64,000 nucleotides of DNA. It comes from an uncultured bacterium (GTDB taxonomy: Bacteria > Bacteroidota > Ignavibacteria > UBA10030 > BY39). Made by a program: the position numbers and the translations under genes. The stretch is from positions 1-64,000 of the forward strand of contig CALCJK010000021.1 in the NCBI GenBank assembly GCA_937967455.1. Reading direction: 5' to 3'. The notes beneath the pieces are model-generated. The model worked only from the letters and a program-made list of their open reading frames with translations, did no database searches and was not told where the DNA came from. Shown here in pieces: positions 62,725 to 64,000 of the stretch (positions are counted from its first letter, which is position 1; each line of letters begins with the position of its first letter).

Positions 62725-64000
62725 AACCCCAACTGTTTCAAAACCTCATTCAGTTTCTTTTCTGCCTGTTCTTGTTCCTCTTTTGCCTCTTTCAGCAATA
62801 CTACCGCCTCATCAAGTGGCAGGGTGGTGTCTTCCCCATTTGTGGAAACATACCTTGATGGGGAAAGATTATAATCATTTTTGATGACCTCATCCTTTGT
62901 GACAACTTTGCTTATGCCTTCTTCTTCTGAAAAATCCTTGTAAATCTGAGCTATTCTCTCTATAGCCACATCTGGTATAAAGTTTTTTGGTCTTCCTTTT
63001 TCAAAGAGTTTTGATGCATTGATTAATAGGATTTTCGATTTTCGATTCTCGAATGATGATTTGTTTTTGTTTATAACCAGAATAATCCCGGCAGAAGTCG
63101 TGTTATAAAAGAGATTTTCTGGAAGTAAAATAACCGCTTCAACAAAATCATTTTCAACAAATGCTTTTCTGATGTCTCTTTCGCGGTTTGAACCTTCGTT
63201 TCCAGAGCCACGCGAAACTGCACCTGTATCCAGAACAACAGCCATTCTTCCTTTATTATTCAAAGAAGCAAACATATGTTGAATCCAGCCCCAATCGGCA
63301 GAGCTGTTTGGAGGATATCCAAAGACGAACCTGTTAAATGTGTCTGTTTCGTAAGTTGATTGGTTAAAAATATCCTGGTTCCACATTGGATTTGCAACAA
63401 CGATATCAAATTTTTGTAATCCACCATCATTAGTCAGGAAAGCAGGTTTATTCATAGTATCGCCGAGTGCAATTTTTGCTTCCATTCTGTGAATAAAAGA
63501 GTTCATCCGTGCCATTGCATAGGTACCATGTAAAACTTCCTGTCCGAAAAGCTGAAGTGGTTTTATTTTAGGATCATCACCATATTTTTCTTTAAATCTC
63601 AAGAATGTTTTAATAAGCAAACCGCCAGAGCCGAGGCAGGGATCGTAAACAGATTCGCCTTCTTTTGGGTCAACAATTCTTGCCATTAAAATAGCGACTT
63701 CTTTTGGGGTGTAGAATTCACCTGCGCTTTGTCCTGAGCCTTCTGCAAATTTTCTAAGCAAATATTCATAAGCTCTTCCCAATATGTCGGGTTCTACATC
63801 CTGTAGACCTAATCTATGTTTATTCAGCACATCTATGAGTGCTTTAAGATTATCATCACTTATAATTCTTTGTCCGGCAGCAGTTTCGTTAAAATCTCTG
63901 AGGTCTATAACGCCTTGAAGTTCAGGATTTTCTTTGGCGATAGCTTTAACAGCATCTGTAAGATATTCGCCTAAATTGGTGGTTTGTTTGGTTATCTCAT
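62715..64000 (-). CDS. hsdM: Type I restriction-modification DNA methyltransferase, M subunit (partial at window end)
   Basis: The adenine-N6 methylase subunit. The frame stays open from the stop at 62715 to the window edge at 64000, so the true start is outside; a GTG at 63830 is internal. The residues before it (L-G-E-Y-L-T-D-A-V, I-D-L-R-D-F) fit the HsdM helical N-terminal domain. SAM binding is seen as D-P-C-L-G-S-G-G and catalysis as N-P-M-W, with Met in place of the usual second Pro. A repeat B3 insertion encodes S-S-F-E-N-R-K-S-K-I in a loop of the catalytic domain. hsdM is first in the operon. Confidence 0.95.
   Translation of the reverse strand, partial: EITKQTTNLGEYLTDAVKAIAKENPELQGVIDLRDFNETAAGQRIISDDNLKALIDVLNKHRLGLQDVEPDILGRAYEYLLRKFAEGSGQSAGEFYTPKEVAILMARIVDPKEGESVYDPCLGSGGLLIKTFLRFKEKYGDDPKIKPLQLFGQEVLHGTYAMARMNSFIHRMEAKIALGDTMNKPAFLTNDGGLQKFDIVVANPMWNQDIFNQSTYETDTFNRFVFGYPPNSSADWGWIQHMFASLNNKGRMAVVLDTGAVSRGSGNEGSNRERDIRKAFVENDFVEAVILLPENLFYNTTSAGIILVINKNKSSFENRKSKILLINASKLFEKGRPKNFIPDVAIERIAQIYKDFSEEEGISKVVTKDEVIKNDYNLSPSRYVSTNGEDTTLPLDEAVVLLKEAKEEQEQAEKKLNEVLKQLGLEF
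63029..63062 (+). repeat. Repeat cluster B3 inside hsdM
   Basis: Four to five heptamers of the GATTTTC kind, same orientation as B1, within hsdM. It is in frame and encodes the polar stretch F-E-N-R-K-S-K-I in the methylase C-terminal half. Confidence 0.7.

Noticed and set aside
63828-63830. GTG at 63830 as the start of hsdM
   Set aside because: The frame stays open to the window edge and the upstream residues fit the HsdM N-terminal domain, so the gene is cut by the window end.

Overview
The window is AT-rich chromosomal DNA that most resembles an Ignavibacteria / Chlorobi-group member of the Bacteroidota lineage. The evidence is: a C-terminal type IX secretion sorting domain with a YPNPF motif on a GH5 protein; other large secreted proteins with FlgD-like or GWN-type C-termini; several FadL/OMP-like genes; a Bacteroidota-type IleS; and promoters that fit TTTG-N18-20-TAnnTTTG. 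Placement below class level is inference.

Layout. 1-140: tRNA-Pro. 289-789: universal stress protein. 798-8773 (minus): a tightly packed run read glgA, gmhB, a lipoprotein, an outer-membrane protein, rpiB, glyA, tatC, polyprenyl diphosphate synthase. 8923-15415 (plus): two very large secreted proteins, one an M28 peptidase split by a seven-repeat propeller, one with three CARDB-like plus lamin-tail units. 15419-22828 (minus): yggS, divIVA, punA, ileS, a TraR/DksA protein, lspA, rluD; apart from punA this repeats the Firmicutes order. 22908-27507 (plus): uracil-DNA glycosylase, SDR, Cys/Met PLP enzyme, DUF486 membrane protein, ECF sigma factor and a LiaF-like surface protein, closed by a strong terminator. 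27566-42432 (minus): OM protein, phosphodiesterase, adk, rlmN, two M16 peptidases, ligA, a RodZ-like protein, a hybrid histidine kinase, a PAP2 phosphatase and clpC. 42799-50791 (minus): an alpha-glucan locus (two ABC permeases, binding lipoprotein, GH13-like enzyme, exported debranching enzyme). 50897-52412 (plus): YIP1-family membrane protein coupled to an OAS/CD-NTase-like nucleotidyltransferase. 52516-57272 (minus): trmH, EamA transporter, TPR protein, secreted GH5, Tat-exported asparaginase. 57333-64000 (minus): a type I restriction-modification operon read hsdM (cut by the window end), four-helix-bundle gene, hsdS, a second four-helix-bundle gene, hsdR, YgjP-like metallopeptidase.

Most of the window is ordinary core genome. 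The accessory end (57.3-64 kb) is the most unusual part. Each of the two S23/IVP-like four-helix-bundle genes between the hsd genes is flanked by inverted copies of short degenerate 7-9-bp repeat clusters (family A around 60600-60977, family B around 62295-62642). Copies of the same repeats are also read through as protein inside HsdM, HsdS and HsdR. This looks like a gene-carrying repeat element, similar in layout to 23S rRNA intervening sequences but located in a protein operon.

Other points of interest are a 17-bp identical promoter/leader core shared by the universal stress gene and the M28 gene, a GH13-like enzyme with Asn where the region IV catalytic Asp is expected, and a hairpin that covers the ribosome binding site of the gene after clpC. 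No CRISPR array, insertion sequence, rRNA or prophage was seen.
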